A stretch of DNA of 64,000 nt, taken from positions 11,350,501-11,414,500 of the forward strand of contig NC_088311.1 in the NCBI RefSeq assembly GCF_910592395.1. Reading direction: 5' to 3'. Origin of the DNA: Lineus longissimus. Taxonomy: Eukaryota; Nemertea; Pilidiophora; Heteronemertea; Lineidae. Shown in pieces: positions 21,322 to 34,160 of the stretch (position 1 is the first letter of the stretch; the number at the start of each line of letters is the position of its first letter). Position numbers and translations under genes: made by a program. The notes under the pieces are model-generated. The model did no database searches, was not told the origin of the DNA, and saw only the letters and a program-made list of their open reading frames with translations.

Positions 21322-22943
21322 AAATTCAGCGATTTCTTGTTTTGCCTGCAGATAAGAGATATTTTTGTCGCACATAGCAGTGATTATAATCACTGGTCAC
21401 GGATATTTTAATACCTTGTTTCCATAGGTCTCCATCATAAATTTGCTGGAGTTATGTTTTTACTTACTTTTCAATTCAAGGTCACACCCGGTTGTCCTGC
21501 CTGCTCAGTTCAAAAATGATGTAAAATTTTCAATCTTGTCTAGCTTCCACATTCTGGCCGTGGATATTATGACGAGTGTTGGTCATAATCAGGGTGCTAG
21601 AAGTTTCCCTTTGAAGAGATACTTTTAGGGAAAAAAACTGCTATAGATGGATATTTGCTGACGTCACGGCTAATTTGTAAACATCATGTGCACGCCTCTC
21701 GTATCTCTTCAACATGGTTTTCATGAAGAAAAGTTGCGACAAACCATCATCATGTGTAGATTTCTCTCGATAACAGAATGATGCTTAAAACCGATGATGT
21801 ACAGCTGTTTTTGTGACAAAATCGTATCTAAGTTTTATTCTAAAATAACATGTAAGTCACGAGATAGGCGAGAAAAACTCCTCGTGTCCAAGTGAAACCA
21901 ACAACGTCATCCCCTCTGTTGAGATACGACTATGCGCGCGCAGCCAACAGTAAACAAATAAAGATCTCAATCTAAAGATTAGATACATGTCACTGTTTAA
22001 TTTCAAGATTTTTAAATGGTGTTGTGACTTCACACACAGGCATGGCTTTAAAAATGCAGCGCTTGGATATATATATTGGTGAACATCAGGATCAATCCTA
22101 TAAAAAAATTAACCTCACCTTATTCCAAAATCAAGTAACTTGCCATAATCTGCATGCCAGCTGCCGAAAGTGAGTGTATTGTTGAAATGAAAATAATCTC
22201 CTGAACATGATACTTTTAAACTGCAAGAAGTGATATAGAGTTCCACTTTTTTAATAAGTATTTAAATGAAAAAAGTCAACTTGAAAAGGACAAGGTGTCG
22301 AAGTCGGACAAGTTCAGAATAAGATTAAGTTTCACTTTTCAATAGTCTCTTTTGATTAAAAAAATCTCTGAACTTAAAAAGGACATATGTGGTTTGTAAG
22401 TCGAAGGTGTTAATTTACTCTACAGGGTGAACTACTGAATTTTAAATTTCTTATGCCTTGACAAAAATCTGGGCGGGGGGGGGGGGTACTTTCTATTGTG
22501 TCCTGTGCGCCTCTGCCAGTGTGGATGTCAATGGTGGTAACTTTCCACTTCTATTTTTCTGTCAATTAAAAAGCCTGGCTTTAGCAGTCCCATTTGTTTT
22601 AGGCTTACTTGGACTTGGAGTGTCTAGAGGTAGGTCGGGTGATTTCAAATCGTTGGGATCCGATATCAGATATTCAATATGGCCATCACAGCAGCCATAT
22701 TGAATTTGGTTTTGGTAAATTTCAAGAAGAACATTTGATATGATCAACCAATTTTTTGTGTGTGCTAGGAGTCATAATAGCATGGGCCGGCTACTTAAAA
22801 AAATTGGCCAATCTGATACCCAGTCTCTGTGAAAATTTCATGAGCATATCTCCTGGAGAAATGCTTCTCTTAAAAATACTTCAAGAAAGAAATTCCGGCT
22901 GTAAAAATGCGCTTGTGCAGGCGTGAGATATGTCCATGTAATA
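21322..22943. other. RNF220 intron 1, no gene supported
   Basis: Contains a CRE octamer at 21659-21666, a 12-G run at 22475-22486 and a small hairpin ATTCAATATGGC / GCCATATTGAAT (22672-22705). Nothing else recognised. Confidence 0.45.
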
Positions 22944-23134
22944 TGTGACCCACCATGACAAAATGAGTCGCATGTCGCTCCGAACTTAACAGTTTGAGAC
23001 GGACTGGTTGTTCATTTCACTGTTGTCTGCCTTTTGTGAAATCTGAGAACATCAATTTCTTCTTTTATTTCCTGGTGTCATTTTAGGTTCATCTTCTGTG
23101 CGACATGCGACTTATTTTGTCGTGGTGGGTCACA
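22944..23134 (+). mobile_element. TGTGACCC MITE, copy 2
   Basis: TGTGACCCACCATGACAAAA at the left and TTTTGTCGTGGTGGGTCACA at the right form inverted ends; 191 bp; non-coding. Confidence 0.7.
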
Positions 23135-25852
23135 TATTTGTTCGCATAAAGTTTGATAATAACTGATTTTGATGATACACAAACTTATGTGATAACTTTA
23201 TATGAGCATGGCCAGTGAAAATTAAGGTGAATTCGTTCTTCTGTCTATTTGCTGGAGCAACCAACTGATTCAGTTTTCATATAGTAATGACTTTTATTTG
23301 GCCTCATCTCAACCAACAATAACTTTTTACGAGTGGCCTAAACTCCAACGAAAGTATCATAATTCAAGCAATCGAGGCACAGTCATCGAAAAGTTTTCAT
23401 ACTTGTGCAGATGTTTCAAAATCTGGTGTTATCTTTCAAAAAGTCTGAACATGATATGCTCTGTACAGAATTACTAGTTGCAGCTGTTGTGTCGTCAAAC
23501 TTTCACTTTTCAGCATTCGAAACTGTTTGCTACAGGATGTTGTACATTTCTGTTCTGATTTAGACCAAGGGTTAGAACACCGCTCAGTTGTGCCGTATTC
23601 TAGAAAGCAATTTAATTTTGCAAATGTTGTTTGTCATCAAGCTTGTACAAAAATCATCTTGTCATCTTTGCTCTCATCCCAAACATATTCCGCCTATTTC
23701 TGGAAGTCTATGACATTGCAAACAAGCCGTTTTATCGCGAAGCAATGTTCATCGCAGGTGCGATATGGACCAGTCATCGCTGTCATTTGCAATAAATGAT
23801 TTTAAAAAATTGCAATAAGTATATTATAATGTTTGATTTTACAGAAGGTCCCTGTGCCAAGCTGCTTTACCAGCAGACAATCAATCTGTTTGTTACTCTT
23901 TGCTGTGATGATTATTGCATAATGAGTATTTCTTGTCTGCCGTGTGCTACCCAAGAAGTTATTCCAGGAGGATTATTTAGAGACCTCCCACTAAAGTTGT
24001 CAGCAACTTATTGATCTGACAGGCAGTCATATTCGTCCACCAATCAGGACAGTCACACTCTAGATCACCATAAGCCCCACTTGTGTGGTTTGACTGTACA
24101 GTTTGATCCGAAGAAAAATGATCTGGTAACCCCGAGACTGACGTCCTCTGTAGATATTAACAAACGGGTTATAAGAACTGATGACATCCTTATAGCAAAT
24201 TGCCTTAGAACTAGTTAGACGTCCGTATCTGATGACTTTCGGCGTTTCATTACCGCTGAACGGATGGAGTAAATCCTGATGATTTGTACGACTAAAGACG
24301 TTTTGTCATATCACTATGATTATCTGCTACTAAACTGACACCTCCATGCTTAAACCGTCATCGTAAGACTATTAACGTTCTCGATATCATAATATGTCAT
24401 CTAAATGCTCAACAAGGGATTAACGGCAAAAATGGCATATTCGGAGGAAGCATTTGGCTAAAGTCATGTTGATTTGGGGATTGGGGAAAGTCGTTATCTC
24501 TGACGGCACTAAGCGGTTCCAATTTGGCTATCAGCTAGTCCGGCCTTTGGCTGTCTTAGCGCAAAATTGGAATTCCTGCACTTCTTCCAAATAAGGCTTC
24601 TGGCATTTTCATTGGCTGGTTCGTTGATGAAGTTTTTCTGCGTGGTAACGTTCCTTGATGATTACTTGACTGCCGATGGATAATCCATCACGTTCGATCC
24701 GAGGAACAAATGACGTTGATAAATCTACTTGGTTTGATCGACAGATGATGCTTTCTTTGATTATGGTATAAGCTGACTTGCTTGCAGTTGCTGGGAAGTT
24801 TTGGTACTCAATCTCTTGATTTGATTGGATGTCGAGATTTTATGTGGATGGCATTACCGCCCCCCACCCCCTCTAGTCCTGGTCCTCAGCAATAAATCAT
24901 TGCGGCAAATAAAATAAATTTAAATAGGATTTGTGGTACCTATAAGAAAAAATTGTGGAACTTGGGGGTTAAATGATCATTTCGATGAAGGTTAAGGTAG
25001 TGGTACATATTTGTGTGACAGGCATAGATCCTAAAAAAAACAGTTTCCTTCACTTTGAGTTTTAAACTCCCAGTTCGCAGATCTTACCAATCATTCAGAA
25101 GAAGATGGATGACTCTGGGACTCTAAGAACTGGATCAAGTAATACCCACACCTCCAGTATCTAAATCCCCTGTTAACGGACTGTGCCAGGCAATTATTTA
25201 ATCATGATTTAATTGCCATTACTAATCAATTCGGTAGCAAAATCCGTTCGGTTGGAGCTCAAGCCTTGCCGAGTCTTGGTTAAGGGATGTGCGATAATTG
25301 GTTGAGATGGCAGCGTTAAATGATCAATGGCCGGTATTGTTCGAATAGGATTGGATGCTTACCAATATGAGACTCGTCATCCAGTTTTGGTTTGCTTTAA
25401 GATTCATTTTTTCCTTCATTCGCATCCATTTTTTAATGCAAGAAGTTTAGGCTATTCAGCATAGAATCTGCCAAATTAAACACACAATCTTGTTTATACT
25501 TTATAAGTGTTCAGACCGAGGCATTGTTAATGTGTGTTTTTGATATTTAGATCTTTCCGAATTGAATAGGGTCAGACCACATATTATTGACACCTTGTTG
25601 GAACGTTTTGCGCTTATGACATCTTTTTATTGGGAATTAAAGATCATGACATCTGAATGGCGATTCAGTATCTTCTGAATTCTCGATGCAAATAATTCTT
25701 CAATACAGGAGAAACAATTTGTGTACATATATACATACACAGAATTTGTTAGAAGTGGTTAGGGTACAACAACACTGTTTCAAGCCCTGTCAGTTGGCCG
25801 TAAGTTGATCTCTCTTGGGCAGGCACTCGGTTAGTGGTAATTTTAGACAGTT
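23135..25852. other. RNF220 intron 1, apparently low-repeat stretch
   Basis: About 2.7 kb without recognised transposons or coding exons. At 25140-25300 there is a cluster of TAAT/ATTA cores (AATTATTTAATCATGATTTA, ATTGCCATTACTAATCAATT) that could be a homeodomain-binding enhancer. That reading is speculative. Confidence 0.35.
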
Positions 25853-26006
25853 AGGCGGAAGTTACATAGACCTCATTTGTTCATTTACCACGAGTCACGT
25901 TCCGGGTTTTTCTTTCATTCCTCGGTGAATGCACGGCCTTAATGAAAGCAAAAGGGGAAAATGAGTCCTGGGAAATGAACGAATGAGGTCTATGTAACTT
26001 CGGCCT
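25853..26006. mobile_element. Foldback MITE, 154 bp
   Basis: AGGCGGAAGTTACATAGACC at 25853 and GGTCTATGTAACTTCGGCCT ending at 26006 are complementary with one or two mismatches, and pairing extends about 34 bp. Confidence 0.65.
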
Positions 26007-27108
26007 TAGTGGTCCACAGTGATATTGTGAAACATTTTGAGAAGGGGCAGTGTAATAAAATAAAGAGTAAAATATGGTCAATTTGGAAATGGTGTGTTCC
26101 TTGTGTTACAACGATTTATATTTCTTTACATGACATGGTCAAGTTAATCCGTGAGCTGATCATCAACACGATTACCTTGATCTGCCATTGAGGCGTCTGT
26201 CTCTACCTGATTGCCTACAAATGGCCAGTATGGGCATTCTGATTATCTCCGGGGCCTGAGCTAATGAAGAGCTCAATCTGTGCAGCTGAAACAAAGCGAT
26301 CAGTCAATTTTGGTGCAAAACATTAGGATTACGAGAAGCGCAAAAATATTCCACCAAATCCCCTTGAGAATGATTAATGGTTTCCAACTTCCTTGGTGAC
26401 ACCTCCTTAAACTACGACATATTAGGCTAAATTGCTAATAATGATGCCTGTTAATACCTTGTATTATGTGCTAAACCGCAGTCAAGAATTGCTGAACTTG
26501 GACTCGCACTTTCTAAAGTTTGTGGCCAATTCCCTCGAGTGTATTACAAAGAAATGAACCCGCTCAGGGATTGTGGCTACGGAAGTATTTTAAAATTGTA
26601 ATTATGCTAATGAGTAAAAGGTTAATTGTTACTCTACCTGCATGGCTGGGATTCTGTGTAAAGACAATGGACCCGCATCGTCTTTTTGTTTCAAGCAAAA
26701 AGTGTGAAGTTGATGTTCCTCTGAGACAGGCAGCGGGATGGCATACTTGGTGGTCTAAACCATGTAATACCTCTTCATTTCTGACTGACATTGTCTGATC
26801 AAGTTTTAGAACATGGTTTATTGTGTTTCATTTCACTGTTCAAGTCATCTCTATCAAACATTGTGGTCAAACAAGCAATAAAAATGTCAAATCGGCCACC
26901 AAGTTTCACTAACATTATGATATTTACCAAGCAATAGGAGGAAATGTTATTAACAAACTGAAGGAGTTTGTTAATTAGATTGTGTGATTGGCTTGTGGGC
27001 ACCTTTCACTCAGGACAGACTGTTGGTATGGGTATGACAATGAATTAGAGCTTAACAGTTATACTGACAAAGTTGCTAATGTTGGTTCATATCAGGAAAG
27101 AAATGATA
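26007..27108. other. RNF220 intron 1, nothing recognised
   Basis: No gene or repeat could be supported. Short open frames here have no family resemblance. Confidence 0.45.
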
Positions 27109-27545
27109 TTAGTACAGAAAAATTAAGTTGTCTTGACTGGGACCACAGATCTTTGGATCGCCGGTCCACTGCTCTACCAATGGAGCTATTGAGGCTCCCT
27201 GAACCTCTGTACAGTTTGACACCATTAAAAAACCAACTGAGATTTTTATTAACTTTATTGTGAGTAGGATGAGTATTACTAAGCATTTTGTGGTGTATGA
27301 TACAAGGAAGCTGAAGTTGCTAATGTTCGTTCTTGAGGAAAGAAATGAAATTATTACAGACATAATAAAATGGTCTGTGGCCAACTATGATGAGTTAAAT
27401 TGACGTAAAAAAATATCAGTTGGTTCTATAATGGTGTCACACTGTAGAGGGAACCTCGATAGCTGAATTGGTAGAGCAGTGGACCGGCAATCCAAAGATC
27501 TGTGGTTCCAATTCCAGTCAAGGCAACTAGATTTTTCTATACTAA
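27109..27545. mobile_element. Palindromic element with a tRNA-like sequence in each arm
   Basis: The two arms (about 27109-27240 and 27416-27545) are imperfect reverse complements. Each holds a tRNA-like sequence pointing outward-in: minus strand 27133-27199 and plus strand 27449-27522. Both have an A box (TAGCTNNATTGGTAGAGCAG), a TGGA/TCCA anticodon stem with loop CCGGC(A/G)A, and a degenerate B box. The right copy would have anticodon GGC (Ala-like). The acceptor stems are poor, so these are SINE-type derivatives rather than functional tRNAs. Confidence 0.6.
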
Positions 27546-28534
27546 TTTAATTTCTAAACAGTTTTGCCACTCCTATATATAACAATGAAATTTTTTTTAA
27601 ACCAGATTTGCTGGATTAAATATTTCATTTACTAATATATTTCATGCTCTGAGTCCTAAATATTCACATCGTAAAAGCGTTGGTTAAACTACATGTACTT
27701 CAAAAGGTATATATGATGGGAAAATTCTTGGTACAATATGTACAAAGTTGGAAGTTAATATGGCAGAATGAATAAATAAGAAACACAGTATTTGACGGCC
27801 ACACAGAGCTCTTGGACAAGAAATAACAAAAGTTTAGTGAGCAAAGCTAATTTTGAAGTGTTTACTATGAAATATTTTTTGAATTCTACAGAACCTAATG
27901 AAGCAAGACTTTGGGGTTATAAAAAGAATTATCAAATTTCTTCTTACCACTGCAAATTTACTGAAAGAATATAAAATACGCTATTTCAATCAATAAAGTA
28001 GACCCCATTGGCTAATGAATAACATTGTTTTCTCCCTTAGCCGGGTGGTTTAAAAATAAATTTCGGATCCTCACAAACCCTTTGTTGTGCACTAAATATC
28101 TATGTGGAGTTTCATTTGGGATAGACTTTGAGGTGTCAGAGAATGATTTGTCTGCTGCAGTTGAAAAGAGCTTTTTTGAAAGGTATTTTCTCCTGGTTAC
28201 TGTCCTGACAAAGAGCACTGAAGTATGCTTGCGGCTATGCACTGATGGCATTCTCTTCTTCCTATATGTATAGCTGTAGCCTAGAGATCACACAAATAGC
28301 GACATGGCAGAGGTAAAAAAAGGCCCAATAATGTCAGCTGTAAATTATACTGGCTGTAAAATGGTTGCAGTTTGTGAGAGCTAGCTGTAAGGAAAGTTCA
28401 TTTTGAGAACCAGTTGGGGTGATTTATGTGTGACGCAACATATTTTCATGGGGGTTTCATCGTTTGGTGTTATTTGCCATGAGGTTGCCATGCTCACAAG
28501 TGTTCGCATCAACTTTTATCGAGTGTGGGCGGCC
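27546..28534. other. RNF220 intron 1, nothing recognised
   Basis: AT-rich sequence. Overlapping open frames on both strands around 28012-28273 lack any family signal. Confidence 0.4.
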
Positions 28535-29007
28535 AATATATTTTGGTAGTATGTAAACTTTGAAACGAGCCAAATGAAACAAGCCAAACTAGACGACCAA
28601 ATACACTTTCTAAACATGAAATTGAAGATCACGTTTGGATGTAATATGATCGCAAAGCGTTAGGTTGATATTTGCATGAAATGAAAAAGCACTTTTATTC
28701 ACTCAGGCCCGCTTTAAATAATTTGGCACGTTTAAGTTTTATTAAACAAGCCAAAATAAACGAATGAATGAAACACTCCATGGTGCACCTTGCAAGACTT
28801 AGTATGAACAAAATTGAATGGGACTACATGTATGTGAATAATATTTTATTTTTTGCCATAAACATACTTGCCCGAATCCTGCCATGAATATTACATTCAA
28901 ACTTGATCTGTCAGTTCGGGTTTAAAACATTTATTTGGATCATTTTATAGTTTGGCTTGTTTCATTTGGCTCATTTCAACATTTATATACTACTACCCAA
29001 TATATTT
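28535..29007. mobile_element. MITE with about 58-bp inverted ends
   Basis: The left arm (AATATATTTTGGTAGTATG, then GAGCCAAATGAAACAAGCC) matches the complement of the right arm ending at 29007 with a few changes; 473 bp; no coding capacity. Confidence 0.65.
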
Positions 29008-29253
29008 GCTTTTCTAGCATTTCTAGCATCAGCATGAAGTGTTCTTTCTAAATGATAAAATCTGCTTATAGTCTGTAATTGTCAGAGTTTTACCCTTTTA
29101 AAATTGAAGATGTGTACGCTTTTGCTAGCGCTGTTGTGCTGCACTGGTTGGTGACTTTGCATTATAATTGAAATTTGATTTGCTCACATGCAGTTTTTGA
29201 AAACTTCCCACTGTGGTCAGCGAAACTATGATTGGCTACAGTGCTTATCAAAT

Positions 29254-29411
29254 ACAGTAGAACCTCTCTATTAGGGACACCCTCGAGACTCACAAGTGCT
29301 GTCCTTATTAGACAGGTGTCCTGATTAGAGAGGTCAAATTGAATGGAAACAACAAATTTTGGACCAAAACAAGTGTCCTTAACAGAGAGGTGTCCACTGA
29401 GGTGTCTACTG
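29254..29411. mobile_element. pogo-like MITE, copy 2
   Basis: CAGTAGAACCTCTCTATTAG at the left, GTGTCTACTG at the right; both flanks are TA (29252-29253, 29412-29413), the expected target duplication. Confidence 0.65.
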
Positions 29412-29525
29412 TAATTGGGTAATCAAAGTTATGTGCTTGTGATGCTGGCCTGTATTGATAATTCTTCAGCTCCCAACCAAATACCAAGCAGATAATTTGA
29501 ATTGTGTTCAATTTGATCACTCGAA

Positions 29526-29593
29526 TCAGGACACCTTTCTGTTAAGGACAGCAACTGTCAGTCCAGAGGGTGTCCTTAATAGAGAGGTTTTAC
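29526..29593. mobile_element. pogo-like MITE, right-half fragment
   Basis: TCAGGACACCTTTCTGTTAA through TCCTTAATAGAGAGGTTTTA, CTG matches only the right part of the other copies. Confidence 0.5.
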
Positions 29594-30511
29594 TGAACTC
29601 AGTACATTTACCTGCCATGTGTACTTCTGAAGTGGTTGCAATCTAAACAAGGAAAAACTCTTGTTCATAGCTAGTTGAATCGTGCAGACCTTTCAGTTGG
29701 AGGCTTAAGTCGTAAAGAACAGAATGAGACGGTGACTTCAGGATTAGAATTCCTGAGGCATAGCTTGCTAAGATACTGCCCGCTAACTTGCCTCACTTAT
29801 TGACTTGTCTATTTTACATGCAGGAATCGCTCCTGTGGCAATTGCGTTGAGGTTATCAGATGACGTTTAGCGTTACACAAAACAGATGGCGTTTTGTAAT
29901 CACGATCATCAAAAAGTCATCTACTAGATGCTCAAGTCTGGGATCCTGGCAACCCCTCGTAAAATCTGAGTCAATTTTATTGGTTAATCTTTGCCTTTGT
30001 CAAGTGCCAATGAGAGAAATTAAACTACTAAATATAAATGCCTCTCGTGTAGAATATTAACTTGAGAATGGTTGCTGTAATGTTGTGATTATGTAGGGTG
30101 TTGCTGATTACTCCGGGTTATTGGCTATGAGGGGCGGGATGGCGAACCGTATTCGTACGGGTCTGATGAGTTGCAAGATTACCAAGAGAATAAGAGAGAA
30201 AGTGGGCATGCTCACAGGAATTTCTAAACAGGCTATAGCGATTAATCTTACATGACAAATTGTTCTTCTCTTCTTCTTCTGAATGCAAATATCCAGGGCA
30301 TTAATTTTGTCTTCTACTCAAGTATCACGAGGGGAAGATTTTTTCACTTGAAAGCGTCACTCCCATTCCTTGATTGATTTCATTCAGCTGGTTCAAATAT
30401 TTCGAGAGATTTTGTTACACAACTGAGGGAAAGTAAATAGCTTAACTGATATTTTCGACCACAAATAGGGTGTGGGCAATGACAATAATGGTGGTCCTTG
30501 ATAATTTTTGG
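29594..30511. other. RNF220 intron 1, nothing recognised
   Basis: No exon, RNA or repeat supported. Confidence 0.45.
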
Positions 30512-30985
30512 CTCACCTCAGGGGAGTCTATACAATAACGCAGCGTCCATCGTCCGTTGTCGTCTGTATCCTGTTTCAAAAACAGTAGGTCACAGAGTTC
30601 AAATGGCATAAATTGGCCGTTTAAGTGTAACTATGGCACGTTTCTTAACCGCAAAAGCTATGAACTTGAAATTTGGTACACATGGCTCCCTACGTCAGGT
30701 TACCTCGTACACCGAATTTCGATCGATCTGATTCTTGACTTGGACACCAGGAGGCCAAAACTAAAAAAGGTAAAAAGTTAAATATCTTGCTTATTAGTGG
30801 CTTGTTTTCAATGATATTTTTATGGTAGGTACGCCAAGCAATGATACATCACATCTAATACCGACTTTGGTTTGACCTATATATATATACATGTAGCATG
30901 TTTCTTAACCAGGATGAATTCCTAACTCCACCAAATATCTAGACGGTGAGCACAATGGCCCTTGATCATTTCATTGTTATTTGTT
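30512..30985 (+). mobile_element. Hairpin-capped element, old shortened copy
   Basis: It starts GGCTCACCTCAGGGGAGT and keeps CGTCCATCGTCCGTTGTCGT, GGCACGTTTCTTAACC, GGTACACATG and CACCAGGAGGCC in order. It ends GGTGAGCACAATGGCCCTTG, ATCATTTCATT. About half the full length, with the 5' hairpin and the DR3 degraded. Confidence 0.6.
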
Positions 30986-33132
30986 TTCCTCGTTTTGGTG
31001 AAAAATTCTACATGTACACTCATTTTGATATATTAGCATGGGACTAGATTAAAAGGTGTAAAGGTTGCCATAAAACACCTTTTAAAATGTTGTCCCTGTC
31101 CCTGAACTTTATTGGGTCCACTATACTGGACTAGTTGTTGTTACTACAGTTGTGGTAATTAGGCCAAGCATTAGTTCTGTGAAATTATCGGGCCATTAGG
31201 TGACACCTGACAATGGGATACTGTAAGGATTGTTACAGAAGGTTAGATACATGGATATACTGTTTTGAGTTCTGTCACCATGCTTCTTTAACCCTTTTCC
31301 TGCCGAGTGATATAGATGAGATGTTGCTATTGGTGTAAGAAAAAAACATGGTTGAGTTGTGCTAAATATGTAACTGTGTTAGAAATCAGATGTCAGAGGT
31401 TCGTTGCCCATAGTTGATGATGTCACAAATCATATCTTTGTGAAGGGCTATTGTATAGGTATAGACCATGCAGCCTACATGTAATGTTAAAGACTTTGGT
31501 TAGATGTGATAATAAGTGAGTTATGATTATATAGTCTCGGGTCAGTGGTACATGTACACATATGTGTTATGATAAAGTAAGGTCAACAAATTATAGAAAA
31601 GAAATGAAATTGTGTTCCATTTCAAGTGGAGCTGAAACATATCTAGATCAGAACTGATGGGGCTGGTGCTGTTCACGTTATTATGATGTAACAATATTCT
31701 AAAAAAGAAAAACTGATATTACCTCTTCTGGACCTAATTTTAATTGTGATCGCTCTTCTGAAAGAGCGAAAAAGTGAAACTTAATATAACTTTACTGTCT
31801 AAGTATTTTTCGCATTCTGGGAAAATGTTTTTGATGGTTTCTGCATACCTGATAGTACTCCATGTTAATTGTTGCAATCATTTAATAATCACTGCGGGGG
31901 GGGGGGGAGATTATCCATGATGTAATTCAAAGTTTTGCTTTTCTGTTGTTGCAAAGAGCAATCATTAACAACTAACTCCATGATTTAAAGAGCATATTTC
32001 ACTCTTTTGTTTTTAGAGAGTCGTGGATACTGGTTTAATGGAACATTGGTGGAACTAATGAAGTTCTGGGTTCAGGGTTAATTGGTTCAGAATCAAAGGA
32101 GATTGGCTTGCCTCAGGCAAAGTCTTATTTTGACATAAATTGTGTCTGGGAAGGGAACAATATGTGCTGGTTTAAAAGTTGTTGTTTCTGATGTTTAAGT
32201 AGCCTACAATGTATCTTCGGAGGAGGTCCAACAAAGACACTGATGAGAAAATTATGCACCAAATTTATGACTTTATTTCCCGCTGGGTGTGAAGAATAGC
32301 TCTCGAATACCATCTTTTGTGCTGGAGACTAAATATGAAAGTCTGAATGGGAATCAATTTCCCCTCTGCAAGCTTGCCGTGCTCAGATGCGCACTTAATA
32401 TTTTCCCGATACAATGCAACAGGGTTGTTATCACTGCAAGACACTTTGTCCAAGATCTCAACTAATTGAAATAAATGGATGTCATCCCCCTCACAGCTCA
32501 TGTTATGAATGCTTCAGGGAATCAGTTAGCAATTTCTATTCAACTTCAGCTTGGATCACGTTGTAAGTCAGCAAGCCACTTCAAAGTCGAGTCAATGGCG
32601 GGAGAGCGGGGGTCGATGAAAATGAATCCCACAAATGACAATATGCTTCGCTAATATTCATTATATTGGCATCACACAGTAGGAACTTGACAAATTTATT
32701 AATCAGAGACTTTGCTTGGAAATATTGAAAACAATTCTTCTGCCAACAGGACAATTGGCGTAAATGTCTAAAGCATGCCCGAAGGCATGGCAACTAAAAC
32801 CGCTATTTTACTAATCGCTTTTTGCCAACACAATAATTGATGTGTTCTCATCGACCTGATCTGTATCTTGCATCAGATAAAATCCACACAAGTGAATTTC
32901 TTTCTATTTGATGTAGTTTTGACATTCGAAACCAGTTTCTTTTTTCATTTTGACTGTTTTTGTACAAATCATATGCAGTTTGCATCTTTTGTATTATTGC
33001 AACGCTAGAGGAGATTTGGCAAATTCTTTGATGGCAGGCAATCTAGGACTTGATCATTTATTTCTTTCAAACTCACTTCTTTTGATAGAACGTTTGGTAT
33101 ACTGTAAACCATGAATTTTTATTCGAGAACTT
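30986..33132. other. RNF220 intron 1, nothing recognised
   Basis: Contains a 12-G run at 31896-31907. No gene or element supported. Confidence 0.4.
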
Positions 33133-34160
33133 TTATTGGTGAACTTATGTCATCATGTTTTGTCCATCGTCCGGCAACAATGGTGTCACATTTGCTCACT
33201 GTGACTGTTAAGTCTAAAGAGTTGACAACATGACTTGACACACAAAAAATCATTGCCATTTGACCTACTTTCTGGGCTCCAGGCAGTGATCATTGAAAAA
33301 CCTTATTTTTCAATACCTCATGAACGCTGATAGCTAGAACCATGAAATTTTTACTGCCAATACAGTAGAACCTCTCTATTAGTATTACGGACACCTTCGG
33401 GACTGTTAAGTGCTGTCCTTAATAGAGAGGTGTCCTGATTAGAGAGGTCTCCTGATTAGAGAGGCCAAATTGATTGAAAACCACTAATTTGGGACCAAAC
33501 CTAGTGTCCTTAATTGAGAGGTTGTCCTTACTGGAGAGGTGTCCGCTAAGAGAGGTTCCACTGTACTTCTAATGAGACTACATGACATGATACCCAGGTT
33601 TTTGATTTGACCTACTTTTGAAGTCACAGAGGGCAAACTCCAAAATTTCAGCGAAGGTGGCACGTTTCGTCTTGAATTGTTCTAGACAATTCAAATTTGA
33701 TATGTAGACAACTATTGGGCATCTGTACATACAAACAAAAACTCAGGTCAATGTGACCTACTTTCAGGTGTAAGTAGGTCAGGTCATACAACCCAATGTT
33801 GGTCACTGTGTGATCTTCAATGTGCATCACTGATTTATATGATCAAGCTTAACATTTTGACCTTGACCTAGTTTCCAGGGTCAGAAAGGTAAAACTCTAA
33901 AATTCCACTGAACGTATGTTTCACTACTAATTGTCACAGATTCTTCAAATTTTATACGTAGACACCTGTACAAATTGACCTAATTTAGGTCAATTGCGAC
34001 CCAATTTAACCTAGTTATCAAGTTGAGAGATGTCAAACTCTAAAAAAGTGTCATTGAAACTGCTACATTTTGTCATATCAAAAAGTCGATTTAACTTCCA
34101 TAATTTTATCTACAACTAAATCATTCCCGGGTAAGCACAATGTCCCCAGGACATTTCATT
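33133..34160 (+). mobile_element. Hairpin-capped element, second subfamily, interrupted
   Basis: The left end reads TTGGTGAACTTATGTCATCA and is shared with 36703. The interior again carries repeated GTTTGACCT/AGGTCA-type monomers and GGCACGTTTCG. The right end is GTAAGCACAATGTCCCCAGG, ACATTTCATT, parallel to the main family but with a changed palindrome. A pogo-like MITE is inserted at 33363-33563. Confidence 0.55.
33363..33563. mobile_element. pogo-like MITE, copy 3, nested
   Basis: CAGTAGAACCTCTCTATTAG to AGAGGTTCCACTG, flanked by TA on both sides. It sits inside the hairpin-capped element at 33133-34160 and is therefore younger. Confidence 0.65.

Noticed and set aside
22475-22486. Runs of 12-13 G (also 31896-31907 and 61688-61700)
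   Set aside because: Single homopolymer runs without flanking G-tracts; most simply low-complexity sequence, not a convincing G-quadruplex array or regulatory feature.
27449-27522. tRNA-Ala(GGC)-like gene
   Set aside because: The acceptor stem does not pair well, the B box is degenerate, and the sequence sits in the arm of a palindromic repeat; it is treated as SINE-derived.
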